DNA of 64,000 bases from an uncultured Lachnoanaerobaculum sp. GTDB lineage: Bacteria > Bacillota > Clostridia > Lachnospirales > Lachnospiraceae. Positions 27,131 through 35,621 of this stretch are shown piece after piece. The stretch lies in NCBI GenBank assembly GCA_937925515.1, contig CALALP010000045.1, positions 1-64,000 of the forward strand, in the 5' to 3' direction. Below the pieces are notes generated by a model. It ran no database searches, had not been told where the DNA came from, and was given only the letters and a program-made list of their open reading frames with translations. The translations under genes were made by a program, and so were the position numbers. Positions within the stretch are counted from its first letter, which is position 1, and the number at the start of each line of letters is the position of its first letter.

Positions 27131-28266
27131 TATTTTTTATAATTCTAGCCATATTTTTAATCTTATACTTTTTAAGGCTTTACCTAAGTTATAACTACGC
27201 TATTTCACATTCAAAATCTGTAAATAAAAACATTGATGAAAGTCTGATAACTGTTTTACAACCTATATTATCGGGGGATATACGGCTTGAATCTGATTTA
27301 AGAAGTAATCTTGAAAATACTTCAATGATGAAATTCATTTGGCTTATTGATAATGATGATATAGCAGCTAAGCAAATATGTGATAAGATTTTAAATGATA
27401 ATTATAAAAACAGAGTAAAGATTATTGAGGTTGAGCCTGTCCCACCTAATGTAAATCCAAAAGTTTTTAAGTTGGAAAAAGCTATTTCAAATGTTAATAC
27501 AGAATACACTATTATCTTAGATGACGATGTAGTTATTGATATGGAATTTTTTAACAGAATCAATTTATATTTAAATACTAAAGAAGTTCTTATAAGTGCA
27601 ATACCATATAATTATGACAATAAAACATTTTTCTCAAAACTTATATCTGCCTTTGTAAACAGTCAATCATTTTTCACATATTTTACTATGGCTTATCTAA
27701 AGCAGACTAAAACTATAAATGGTATGTTTTACATGGCTAAGACAGACATTTTTATAAAATATAAGGCTTTTGAAAATATAAAATATTATCTATGTGATGA
27801 CTTTGCACTGGCAAGTTTTCTTAGAAGTAAAAATGTAGAGTTAATACAAAGTGCCATTTATTGTAATGTAAGAACAACTGTAACTAACTTAAGAGCTTAT
27901 GTACGCCTTTTAAAGAGGTGGTTACTTTTTGCAAATGTTTATATGTCAGAGGAAATCTCAATAAACTTTGTTATATTTGCATTATTACCAAATATGTTGC
28001 CATTAGCTTTAATAATTACCTCTTTGTTCTATGGTCTAAATTATATTTTAGTGGCAATATTTACATTACTTATTAAAGGTTTTATCTCATATATATTTAG
28101 GTATCATTTGTTACACAAAAAAGAAAGTTTCAATATGATACTTTTTGAAGTATTACAAGAGCTTACATTACCAATTATATATTTTTATACCTTAATTTCA
28201 AAGCCTGTTATAATTTGGCGAAATAAAAAGATTAAAGTAAGTAAGGATAAGATAAAATATGAGTAA
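27127..28266 (+). CDS. Membrane glycosyltransferase, ceramide glucosyltransferase-like (GT21/GT2)
   Basis: A 379-residue membrane enzyme. An N-terminal membrane segment (~2-20) is followed by a GT-A domain with the acidic motif ILDDDVVID, a second acidic motif LCDDFALASFL, and RLLKRW, which fits the (Q/R)xxRW motif of processive and ceramide-type transferases. About three C-terminal membrane segments follow (~275-360). These features match GT21 relatives that sugar-coat lipids such as ceramide or hopanoid-like acceptors. It is coupled to the SDR gene by a 4 bp overlap. The acceptor is presumably the product of the neighbouring lipid genes (inference). Confidence 0.85.
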   Translation: MIFFIILAIFLILYFLRLYLSYNYAISHSKSVNKNIDESLITVLQPILSGDIRLESDLRSNLENTSMMKFIWLIDNDDIAAKQICDKILNDNYKNRVKIIEVEPVPPNVNPKVFKLEKAISNVNTEYTIILDDDVVIDMEFFNRINLYLNTKEVLISAIPYNYDNKTFFSKLISAFVNSQSFFTYFTMAYLKQTKTINGMFYMAKTDIFIKYKAFENIKYYLCDDFALASFLRSKNVELIQSAIYCNVRTTVTNLRAYVRLLKRWLLFANVYMSEEISINFVIFALLPNMLPLALIITSLFYGLNYILVAIFTLLIKGFISYIFRYHLLHKKESFNMILFEVLQELTLPIIYFYTLISKPVIIWRNKKIKVSKDKIKYE

Positions 28267-28285
28267 AAACTCTAAGGAGGAATAT

Positions 28286-29266
28286 ATGAAAAGGATATTT
28301 ATTACAGGTGCTACCGGTTTTTTGGGGCATTATATTATAGATGAATTAAAAAATGACTATGAACTTATTGCTTATGGCAGAAATGCAGATAAACTAAAAG
28401 AACTTTATTCAAAAAATGTGCATATCTTTAGAGGGGATTTAAATAATGAAAAAGCTTTATATAAAGCTATGAAAAAAGCTGATATTGTAGTGCATGCAGC
28501 AGCTCTTTCAACTGTCTGGGGGCGTTTTAAGGACTTTGAAAATGCAAATGTAAGAGGAACTGAAAGTGTAATAAAAACTTGTAAAAAAGCAGGTATTAAA
28601 AGAATTATATTCATTTCCTCTCCAAGTATTTATTCTGCTAAAAAGGATAATGTAAACATAAAAGAAGATTCAGCACCAAAGAAAAACAACTTAAATTACT
28701 ACATTAAAACAAAGCTAATATGCGAAAATCTTATAAAGAAAAGTAAACTTGACTATACAATATTAAGACCGAGAGGACTTTTTGGGGTGGGCGATACAAG
28801 TATCATTCCAAGATTTATACAGCTCAGTAATGGGGATGGAATACCTCTTTTAAATGGTGGCAAGCATCTTGCAGATTTGACTTGTGTTGAAAATGTTGCA
28901 TTTGCCATTAGATTATGTATAGAAAATGATATTTCCATAGAGCAGATATATAATGTAAGTAATGGCGAACCGATGGCATTCTATGATTTAGTAACTAAAC
29001 TCTTTAAAGAACTAAATCTTGAACCTAAGTTTAAAAAAATAAATCCTACTTTACTCTTAGCCATTACTTATATTATGGAAACATTTTACAAAATATTTAA
29101 AATAAAAAATGAACCTGTACTTACAAAATATAAATATAATCTTTTAAGGTACAGTCAAACTCTATCCATTGATAAAATAACAAATGAACTAGGCTATAAG
29201 CCAAAACTAAGCATTGATGAGGGAATCAAAAAATATGCAAAATACTACAAAGAACAAAAAAGCTGA
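28286..29266 (+). CDS. NAD(P)-dependent 3-beta-HSD/epimerase-family reductase (OleD-like)
   Basis: A 326-residue extended SDR. The Rossmann motif is TGATGFLGHY, VHAAALSTVWG marks the 3-beta-hydroxysteroid dehydrogenase-like group, and the catalytic Tyr/Lys lie in YYIKTK. The C-terminal part is SNGEPMAFYDLV to ELGYKPKLSIDEGI. Members of this group include OleD, which reduces 2-alkyl-3-keto acids in long-chain olefin synthesis, and sterol dehydrogenases. The ATG follows AAGGAGG; a frame 27 bp longer overlaps the glycosyltransferase end. A broken second copy of its gene lies at 35034-35394. Confidence 0.9.
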   Translation: MKRIFITGATGFLGHYIIDELKNDYELIAYGRNADKLKELYSKNVHIFRGDLNNEKALYKAMKKADIVVHAAALSTVWGRFKDFENANVRGTESVIKTCKKAGIKRIIFISSPSIYSAKKDNVNIKEDSAPKKNNLNYYIKTKLICENLIKKSKLDYTILRPRGLFGVGDTSIIPRFIQLSNGDGIPLLNGGKHLADLTCVENVAFAIRLCIENDISIEQIYNVSNGEPMAFYDLVTKLFKELNLEPKFKKINPTLLLAITYIMETFYKIFKIKNEPVLTKYKYNLLRYSQTLSIDKITNELGYKPKLSIDEGIKKYAKYYKEQKS

Positions 29267-30089
29267 TTTGACTAATCTCATAGAACAAATACTTTATATT
29301 CCATGTGGGTATTGTACCAACAATCAAAAGTCAATTTTTAAGAGCGAGAAATCAAAAAAAGTTAAATTTTATGCAGGTACATTTCTAATTAAACATAGAA
29401 ATCATGGCTACATATTATATGATACCGGCTATGATATAAGACTTACAAAAAAGGCAAGTTTACTTTCAAGGATAAAATATTTTATATCTACAGCTTTAAA
29501 TCCTGTTACTTTAAATAAAAATGAAATGATTGACTTTCAACTAAAAAAACTTGGAATTAATTTGAATGAAATCAAATATGTAATACTATCTCATCTTCAT
29601 TCAGACCATATAGGGCGTAGTAAGGCATTTAAAAATGCTTTGTTTATACTTACAAAAGATTGCTATAAAAATCTACAAAAGAGTTCTTTCAAAGCTCTTA
29701 TATTTAAAGAATTTTTGCCTAAAGACTTAGACAAAAGACTTAAAATACTAGATTGTAATACTACTAAAGACAGTTTTAAGTTTCTGCCTGTTACTGATTT
29801 GTTTAATGATAATTCAATGTTAATAAGTTCTATTTCAGGGCATGCAAAAGGACAAGCCTGCGTCTATTTTCCGGAAAAAAAACTTTTAATTGCAGCTGAT
29901 GTAAGTTGGAGAGATGAATACATTTCTAAAGTAGATAAATTTAAAATAATACCTAAGCTAATTCAAGACGATTTTAATGAATATAAGAAAAATATAAATC
30001 TAATTAAAAGGATTAAAAAAAGTGGTATAAAAGTGATATTTAGTCATGAAAAGCAACCTATCATAAAACAAATATTAAAGGAGCAGTAA
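29235..30089 (+). CDS. Metallo-beta-lactamase-fold hydrolase (AHL-lactonase-like)
   Basis: A 284-residue predicted hydrolase with the di-metal motif HLHSDH (H120, H122, D124, H125 in SHLHSDHIGRS), a further metal His in ISGHAKGQ, and the bridging Asp in LIAADVSW. The group resembles N-acyl-homoserine lactonases, but lactone or ester hydrolysis of another lipid is equally likely. Its start overlaps the end of the upstream reductase gene in a different frame; the ATG at 29235 is chosen because GAGGGA lies about ten bases before it. It ends at the GTG start of the next gene. Confidence 0.85.
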   Translation: MQNTTKNKKADLTNLIEQILYIPCGYCTNNQKSIFKSEKSKKVKFYAGTFLIKHRNHGYILYDTGYDIRLTKKASLLSRIKYFISTALNPVTLNKNEMIDFQLKKLGINLNEIKYVILSHLHSDHIGRSKAFKNALFILTKDCYKNLQKSSFKALIFKEFLPKDLDKRLKILDCNTTKDSFKFLPVTDLFNDNSMLISSISGHAKGQACVYFPEKKLLIAADVSWRDEYISKVDKFKIIPKLIQDDFNEYKKNINLIKRIKKSGIKVIFSHEKQPIIKQILKEQ

Positions 30090-31364
30090 GTGAATATTTT
30101 TAAGTTTTTAACTACCTTTATAAATGTCAGATATATAAGACATTTTAAAAATAGAAAGGCTTTAGAAGATTATCAAAAAAAATGTATAAAAAAGAAAGAA
30201 AAATACTTTTTAAAACATTCTCCATACTTTAGAAAAAATCAAAATATGAATATTTCTATGGATAAAGCATTTATGATGAAACATTTTAATGAACTTAATA
30301 CAGTCGGAATTGATAAAGAAACTGCCTTTAAAATTGCTAGAAACAGCGAGGAAAATAGAGATTTTTCTACAAAGTTAAAGGGTATTGCAGTAGGGCTTTC
30401 TTCCGGTACTTCAGGACATAGAGGTATATTTTTGACTTCAAAATCAGAACAAGCTACTTGGGCAGGAACAATGTTAGCTAAAATGTTACCTAGGGGAAAA
30501 TTATTTCCACATAGACTAGCATTTTTCTTAAGAGCTGACAATGAACTATACAAAAAGGTAAATCTTGGAGTTATAAAACTTAGATACTTTGATATGACTA
30601 AAGATTTTGACATTCATATAAAAAATTTAAATGAATTTAAACCCTCAATGTTAGTAGCCCCTGCCTCAGTCCTTACAATACTTTCAAAAGCACAGCTTGA
30701 AAATAGACTTAATATAAACCCATTAAAAATTATTTCAGTAGCTGAAATTTTAGAAGATAGAGATAAAGAATATATCAAGTCTGCATTTAAACTAAAAGTA
30801 ATACACCAAATATACCAAGCTACCGAAGGATTTCTAGGTTGTAGTTGTGAATATGGAAACATTCATTTAAATGAGGATATAATACATTTTAAAAAAGAAT
30901 ATATTGATGAAAATAGATTCTACCCAAGAATAACCGATTTCACAAGAACCTCACAACCTTTTATAAATTTTTTGATGAATGATATTTTAGTAGAAGAAAA
31001 ATCTCCCTGTCCTTGTGGACTTATTTTTACTAGAATTAAAAAGATAGAGGGTAGGGCAGATGATATTTTCAAATTTAAAAACAGTAAAGGAGAAATTATA
31101 AGCATTTTTCCGGACTTTATAAGAAGATGCCTATTATTTGTAGATAATATAAGAGAATACCAAGTATTTCAGATAGATTATAATCTTATTCAAGTTGCTA
31201 TACTTGACTTAAAAGAAGAAGATAAAACATCAATAACAAAAGAATTTCATAAATTTTTTCTAAATTATGATATACATAATATAAATTTAGAGTTTATAAG
31301 TTATAATATTGATTACCAAAGGAAACTAAAAAGAGTTTCTTGTTTACTAAAGGAGGTACAATGA
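30090..31364 (+). CDS. Adenylate-forming enzyme, F390-synthetase/CapK-like
   Basis: A 424-residue protein of the phenylacetate-CoA ligase/CapK branch of the adenylate-forming superfamily. The nucleotide-binding loop is GLSSGTSGHRGIF. YQATEGFLGCSC corresponds to the conserved A5 region, followed by LVEEKSPCPCG and KKIEGRADDIFKFK (A7/A8 region). It probably activates a carboxylic acid as an acyl-AMP or thioester. Five Cys in the middle could bind a metal (CSC, CPC). The start is GTG behind AAAGGAGC. Its stop overlaps the KAS III start (ATGA). Confidence 0.85.
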   Translation: MNIFKFLTTFINVRYIRHFKNRKALEDYQKKCIKKKEKYFLKHSPYFRKNQNMNISMDKAFMMKHFNELNTVGIDKETAFKIARNSEENRDFSTKLKGIAVGLSSGTSGHRGIFLTSKSEQATWAGTMLAKMLPRGKLFPHRLAFFLRADNELYKKVNLGVIKLRYFDMTKDFDIHIKNLNEFKPSMLVAPASVLTILSKAQLENRLNINPLKIISVAEILEDRDKEYIKSAFKLKVIHQIYQATEGFLGCSCEYGNIHLNEDIIHFKKEYIDENRFYPRITDFTRTSQPFINFLMNDILVEEKSPCPCGLIFTRIKKIEGRADDIFKFKNSKGEIISIFPDFIRRCLLFVDNIREYQVFQIDYNLIQVAILDLKEEDKTSITKEFHKFFLNYDIHNINLEFISYNIDYQRKLKRVSCLLKEVQ

Positions 31365-32287
31365 GAAAACTAGAAATAAAATCTTACGGTATATATTTAC
31401 CTGAAAATACAATAACATTTGGCGAAAGCACAAGATATAGAATTAAAAATGAAACTCAGATAGATATGGCAGCTAAGGCAATACAAGTTGCACTTACAAA
31501 TGCAAATATGAAAATTAATGATATAGATTGCATAGTTTCAGCATGTGCAGTAGGCTCTCAACCAATTCCTTGCACTGCTGCTCTTATACATGAAAGAGTT
31601 GCAAAAGGAACTTCTATTCCTGCTATGGATATAAACACTACCTGCACAAGCTTTATAACTGCCCTTGATGTTATGTCATATATGCTTGAGGCAAATAGAT
31701 ACAAAAATATAATTATAGTTTCAAGTGAAGTCGGCTCTCTTGGGCTTAATCCAAAGCAAACTGAAAGTTTTGAGCTTTTTTCAGATGCAGCCGTTGCAGT
31801 GATAGTAAGTGCTACAAATGAAGATTTGGGCATACTTTATTCATTACAGGCTACTTATTCAGAGGGAGCACATTCTACTGAAATAAGGGGAGGTCTTTCT
31901 AATTTCTTACCTAAATATTATAATGAGGAAACTAAGGAAGAATATATGTTTGATATGAAAGGAAAGGCTATTTTGCATCTTTCAATCAAAAACCTACCTC
32001 CAATATTTGAAAAAGCTTTAAAAGAATCAAATCTTAAATTATCTGATATTGATATGGTTGTTCCTCATCAAGCTAGTAAGGCTTTAAGGCTTGCAATGCA
32101 AAAGCTAGGAGTTCCTAACGGAAAATTTATTGATTTAGTAAATGACTATGGAAATATGGTTTCAGCCTCAGTCCCATTTGCCCTTTGCACCGGCTTAGAA
32201 AAAGGACTTATAAAAAAAGGCGACATTATTTTACTACTTGGAACTGCTGCCGGACTTACTATTAATGTGATGATACTTAGAGTATAA
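31361..32287 (+). CDS. Beta-ketoacyl synthase III (FabH/OleA-type)
   Basis: A 308-residue thiolase-fold condensing enzyme. The Cys-His-Asn triad is visible: C95 in NTTCTSF, H236 in PHQAS, N265 in YGNMVSAS. It ends with LLLGTAAGLTINVMIL. This form joins an acyl-thioester to malonyl or another acyl chain; OleA-type members join two acyl chains head to head. It is not accompanied by fabD, fabG or acpP, so it is not the housekeeping FabH locus. The ATG lies behind AAAGGAGG and overlaps the previous stop. It is the last gene of the operon; a perfect hairpin (32311-32345) follows. Confidence 0.92.
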   Translation: MRKLEIKSYGIYLPENTITFGESTRYRIKNETQIDMAAKAIQVALTNANMKINDIDCIVSACAVGSQPIPCTAALIHERVAKGTSIPAMDINTTCTSFITALDVMSYMLEANRYKNIIIVSSEVGSLGLNPKQTESFELFSDAAVAVIVSATNEDLGILYSLQATYSEGAHSTEIRGGLSNFLPKYYNEETKEEYMFDMKGKAILHLSIKNLPPIFEKALKESNLKLSDIDMVVPHQASKALRLAMQKLGVPNGKFIDLVNDYGNMVSASVPFALCTGLEKGLIKKGDIILLLGTAAGLTINVMILRV

Positions 32288-32310
32288 TGTGGAGGGTTGT
32301 GTTTTTTGGT

Positions 32311-32345
32311 GGGTGGTTACCTCGCCGTCGGCGAGGTAACCACCC
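32311..32345. repeat. Perfect hairpin repeat, copy A3 (bidirectional terminator)
   Basis: Arms of 17 bp around one central T, core CCTCGCCGTCGGCGAGG, between two convergent genes (KAS III and the CHAP protein). A faint GGAGGGTTGTG before it may be a degenerate MITE-like end; the other end is missing because the next gene begins 15 bp away. Confidence 0.85.
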
Positions 32346-32359
32346 CTTATAATTAAATC

Positions 32360-34810
32360 CTATCTTATCCAAGAGCCGTCATGACCAACTCTATAACCGT
32401 CAGGTGTAGTCGTTGAAGTAAGCATTTTTCCACTACTAGCTAAATAATACCATTTGCCATTAGTGATAACCCAACCGGTAGCCATTGCTCCACTAGGCTC
32501 TAAATAATACCAAGAACCACCAATATTATTCCAACCTGTTACCATATAACCTCTTGAATCAAAATAGTACCAAGTAGGGGAGATTCCTATCTGAACCCAA
32601 GCTGAAGTAGGATATGTTCCATTGCTTTTCTTAAACCACCAACCTACACTATCTCTTATCCAACTTCCAACTGTACTCTTAAAGCTTTGAGTAGTATTTG
32701 CAGAGTTTCCTGTTTTGATAGTAGAACCACCTCCACCTCCTGAACCTCCACTTGTTCTAGGTGTAGAGCCGCCTCCTGAACCTCCACTTGTTCTAGGTGT
32801 AGAGCCGCCTCCTGAGCCTCCATTTGTTCTAGGGGTAGAACCACCTCCACCTGTAGAGCCTCCTCCTGAACTATTTCCACCTGTGTTAGGTTTTGTTTGA
32901 CTTTCAATCTTTTTAAATAAAGCTGTAACAACAGTATCAGCTGTAATATTATTAAATTCCTTGTCCCAACCTGTAAATTCATAACCTGCAAGTTGTGGCA
33001 CTTGTGGATTAGTCGCTGACTTATTAATTTCTATATCTTGAGTATTTATTATATCCCCATTAGGCATTTTAAATTCTACTTTAAATATCTGAGGTGCTTG
33101 TACTTGTTTTTCAAGTTTAAATAATTGTGCAGGATTGCCATTATATTTACACTGCCATAGCTTAGTGCCATTCTCTTGATAAGCTCCATATACATCTAAA
33201 CATTTTCCAGACTCTTTTAATATGAATTTATAATAATCCTCTCCTACATGTACTGCATACCACCTTTGATTATTAGAACCTGTATAATCCCACATTTGGG
33301 ATAAATTAGTATCTTCTGATATTTCAAGTACTCTACCTGATGTTTTAGATGATATTTTAAAACTACCGTCATCAAGCTTTTCAAAGTTCCATACTTGATT
33401 TTTACCATTTTCATTAATGCTATCATAAATAAAAGCACCATTTCCATTTTGAGGTGTAGTTTCATCAGAGGTTACAATCCTGCCACAATCTAGCTTTGTT
33501 TTAATTATATAATCTCCATTTTCTAGTTTAGGAGAACTCTCTGTTGGAGGAGTTAGTTTTTCAATCAACTTAAATTTTTGTGCAGGGTTATCTGTCCATT
33601 CATATTGCCAAACTTGAGTACCGTCAGCACTGTTTGCACCTGCAACATCAAGCACCTTTCCTGAATGTTTAGCCACAAATCTATAAGTTTCGTCTCCATT
33701 ATTTACAATATACCACCTTTGATTAGCTCCACTATACCAAGTCCAAAGAGATATAAGTCCTGCATTATCATTTTTTGCACCATATACATCTAAGTAAAAT
33801 AGTTTATTAACTAAGCTAATTGCAAATGTTCCGTCGCCTTGACGCTTAAGTGTCCAAAGTTGATGTTTAGGTTCAGTTTTTCCTTGAATAAATATACCTG
33901 AACCCGGATTTTCCATATCTCCTCTAGCAGTTACATAAGTATTTCCTAACATAGACTTAATATAATAATTTCCGTCCTCTATCTCAGCAGCACTATCGCT
34001 AGGCATATTAGGGTTTTCATCAGGCAAAACATAGATATAGCCTTGAAAACCTCCCCCCTTACTTCTAAAAAATGAATCCAAACCTACTTTATCTTGATTA
34101 TAACTAAATCTAGGTCTTGAAGATAGCCCCGGAATATTTGACTCTGATAATGAAATCACTCCATTACTATCAATGTTCTCAACAATAGCAACATGACCAT
34201 AGTTGCCCGGTGCTGACCAACATGCAATAGCTCCTAATTTTGGTGTCCAACCATAAGAATAGCCACCTCTTCCACTATCATATTTTTGTTTGTTAAATCC
34301 CCACCATTGTCCGGCATCTCCCCTACTAAGATCAGGTTTAGTTCCTAGTATCTCATAAGCCCTACCAAAGGCATACCATGTGCAGTTTCCACCAATTACA
34401 TAATTATAATAGAATTTTCCATTTTCATATATATATAATTCAAAAGGATTGTCTGTTTTATAGTATACTCCAACTACACCCGGATAAGTAGTTCTTGGTG
34501 TAAAGCCACTTACTGACATAGCTTGTAACATCATATCATCAAAATCTTCTAATTCTTCCATAGCATTACTATCAGTGGCATCAAGCCCTAATACAAGTCT
34601 TTCATACGGAGTTAGTTCATCTTCGTTTTCATCATTTTCATTAAAACCAACTTCATTATCAAAACTATAAAGCTTATCTAAGCCTTGTTCTTCGCTAAAA
34701 ATTTCTTCTTGTTTACTTTCATTTGCAAAAGTAAAACCAACATTTCCTAAAAGTAATGATAAAGATAGTAAAAAAACGGTTGCATTCTTTAATAATTTTA
34801 GTTTACTCAT
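32360..34810 (-). CDS. Secreted CHAP / ricin-lectin / cell-wall-binding modular protein
   Basis: An 816-residue exported protein. A signal peptide (~1-30) and an acidic stretch are followed by a CHAP amidase/peptidase domain (~135-250; catalytic C143 in GNCTWYAFG, H206 in NYGHVAIV). Two ricin-type beta-trefoil lectins come next (~266-420 and ~430-575; QxW/QxF repeats QLWTL, QRWYI, QKFKL, QVWNF, QRWYA, QLFKL). Then an InlB-type B repeat (~577-640, GYEFTGWDKEF), a Gly/Ser/Pro/Thr linker with three 12-residue repeats (~660-710), and glucan/choline-binding-type wall repeats (~722-816, WYYFDSRGYMVTGW, WYYLEPSGAMATGW). It likely cleaves peptidoglycan while bound to the wall or host glycans. RBS TGGAGG is present. 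Confidence 0.92.
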   Translation of the reverse strand: MSKLKLLKNATVFLLSLSLLLGNVGFTFANESKQEEIFSEEQGLDKLYSFDNEVGFNENDENEDELTPYERLVLGLDATDSNAMEELEDFDDMMLQAMSVSGFTPRTTYPGVVGVYYKTDNPFELYIYENGKFYYNYVIGGNCTWYAFGRAYEILGTKPDLSRGDAGQWWGFNKQKYDSGRGGYSYGWTPKLGAIACWSAPGNYGHVAIVENIDSNGVISLSESNIPGLSSRPRFSYNQDKVGLDSFFRSKGGGFQGYIYVLPDENPNMPSDSAAEIEDGNYYIKSMLGNTYVTARGDMENPGSGIFIQGKTEPKHQLWTLKRQGDGTFAISLVNKLFYLDVYGAKNDNAGLISLWTWYSGANQRWYIVNNGDETYRFVAKHSGKVLDVAGANSADGTQVWQYEWTDNPAQKFKLIEKLTPPTESSPKLENGDYIIKTKLDCGRIVTSDETTPQNGNGAFIYDSINENGKNQVWNFEKLDDGSFKISSKTSGRVLEISEDTNLSQMWDYTGSNNQRWYAVHVGEDYYKFILKESGKCLDVYGAYQENGTKLWQCKYNGNPAQLFKLEKQVQAPQIFKVEFKMPNGDIINTQDIEINKSATNPQVPQLAGYEFTGWDKEFNNITADTVVTALFKKIESQTKPNTGGNSSGGGSTGGGGSTPRTNGGSGGGSTPRTSGGSGGGSTPRTSGGSGGGGGSTIKTGNSANTTQSFKSTVGSWIRDSVGWWFKKSNGTYPTSAWVQIGISPTWYYFDSRGYMVTGWNNIGGSWYYLEPSGAMATGWVITNGKWYYLASSGKMLTSTTTPDGYRVGHDGSWIR
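32742..32849. repeat. Three tandem 36 bp repeats in the linker of the CHAP protein
   Basis: Units at 32742-32777, 32778-32813 and 32814-32849 encode STPRTSGGSGGG-type repeats. The first two are identical and the third has a few changes. Such arrays vary in number by slippage and would lengthen or shorten the stalk before the wall-binding repeats. Confidence 0.85.
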
Positions 34811-34969
34811 TTCTTAATCCTCCATTATTTGTATACATGTATATTCACTCTTTCATTGTGTAAAATATATCTTTACTTTGTCGACATTAAGTATAGCCTA
34901 ATTATAACAGTTTAAGATTTTTTTTAATGTTTTACTGATGTAATGTAAATTTTTTAGGACGAAATGCAG

Positions 34970-34997
34970 TTGACATATCATACACACTTGATATATT
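34970..34997 (+). promoter_or_regulatory. Promoter in front of the broken reductase copy
   Basis: A perfect TTGACA (34970-34975), a 16 bp spacer, TATATT (34992-34997). GGAGGGAGAT then ATG follow at 35034, so the start signals survive although the gene is wrecked. Confidence 0.6.
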
Positions 34998-35033
34998 TAA
35001 AAATGGAGTATAAAAAATTTTGTGGAGGGAGAT

Positions 35034-35394
35034 ATGAAAAAGATATTTATTAAATGATATTTCAATAAAGCAAATATATAATGTAAGTAATGACGAGCCA
35101 ATGACTTTTTATAGCTTAGTAAATAAACTTTTTGAGGAAATAGGCATTAAACCTAAGTTTAGGAAAATAAATTCTGCTTTACTCTCAGCTATAACAAATA
35201 TCTTAGAAATATTTTACAAAACATTACATATAAAAGGTGAGCCTATAATTACAAAATATAACTATCACTTGTTAAGATTCAGTCAAACTTTATCTATTGA
35301 TAAAATATCAAATGAACTAGGCTATAAGCCTAGAGTTAGCATTGATGAGGGAATTAAAAAATATGCAAAACACTATAAAGAATATGAAATGTAA
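35034..35394 (+). pseudogene. Deleted, frameshifted copy of the 3-beta-HSD-like reductase gene
   Basis: The first six codons (MKKIFI) match the start of the intact gene at 28286 (MKRIFI). The sequence then jumps to the part equivalent to about residue 212 of that gene (NDISIKQIYNVSNDEPMTFY against NDISIEQIYNVSNGEPMAFY) and runs to a normal end. About 600 bp of the Rossmann and catalytic region are missing. The join is out of frame: reading from the ATG meets TGA at codon 8. The tail reads openly from 35101 for 97 residues and is clearly diverged from the intact copy, so the duplication is old or the copy came from a related strain. Confidence 0.88.
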
Positions 35395-35456
35395 AGTGCC
35401 TGTGAATTTTTTTCTGTAAATAGAATTTCTATTCTATAAATATTTTCTTTAAAAAA

Positions 35457-35592
35457 GGGGCTGTCGCAAAATATCTATCCATTGGGATTCGTCCCCCTAC
35501 AGGGGACAAATCCCATATAATGATGAATAAGTAAACTATTTGTTTTCCAAAAGAGGACAACAAAGTTAGTAAAATTAGTTTTGTAACACTCC
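35457..35592. repeat. MITE-like unit with hairpin, copy B3
   Basis: A 136 bp unit with left end GGGGCTGTCGCAAAATATCT and right end TTTTGTAACACTCC, a degenerate inverted match. The hairpin at 35483-35515 has TGGGATT arms and a GTCCCC/GGGGAC inner stem. The ~75 bp right part aligns with the copy at 43959 (ATGAATAARTAAACTA, TTGTTTTCCAA). It lies between convergent ends of the pseudogene and nrdF. No transposase is encoded. Confidence 0.8.
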
Positions 35593-35621
35593 TGTATTTT
35601 TCTTATTATTTGTACTACTAC

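Noticed and set aside
29235..30089. Quorum-quenching lactonase
   Set aside because: The metal motif fits many MBL-fold enzymes; the operon context points to lipid chemistry, so a signalling role is not supported.
32715..32900. A 61-residue Pro/Glu-rich frame on the plus strand
   Set aside because: It is the complement of the Gly/Ser/Pro/Thr linker repeats of the CHAP protein; no ribosome binding site and no family.
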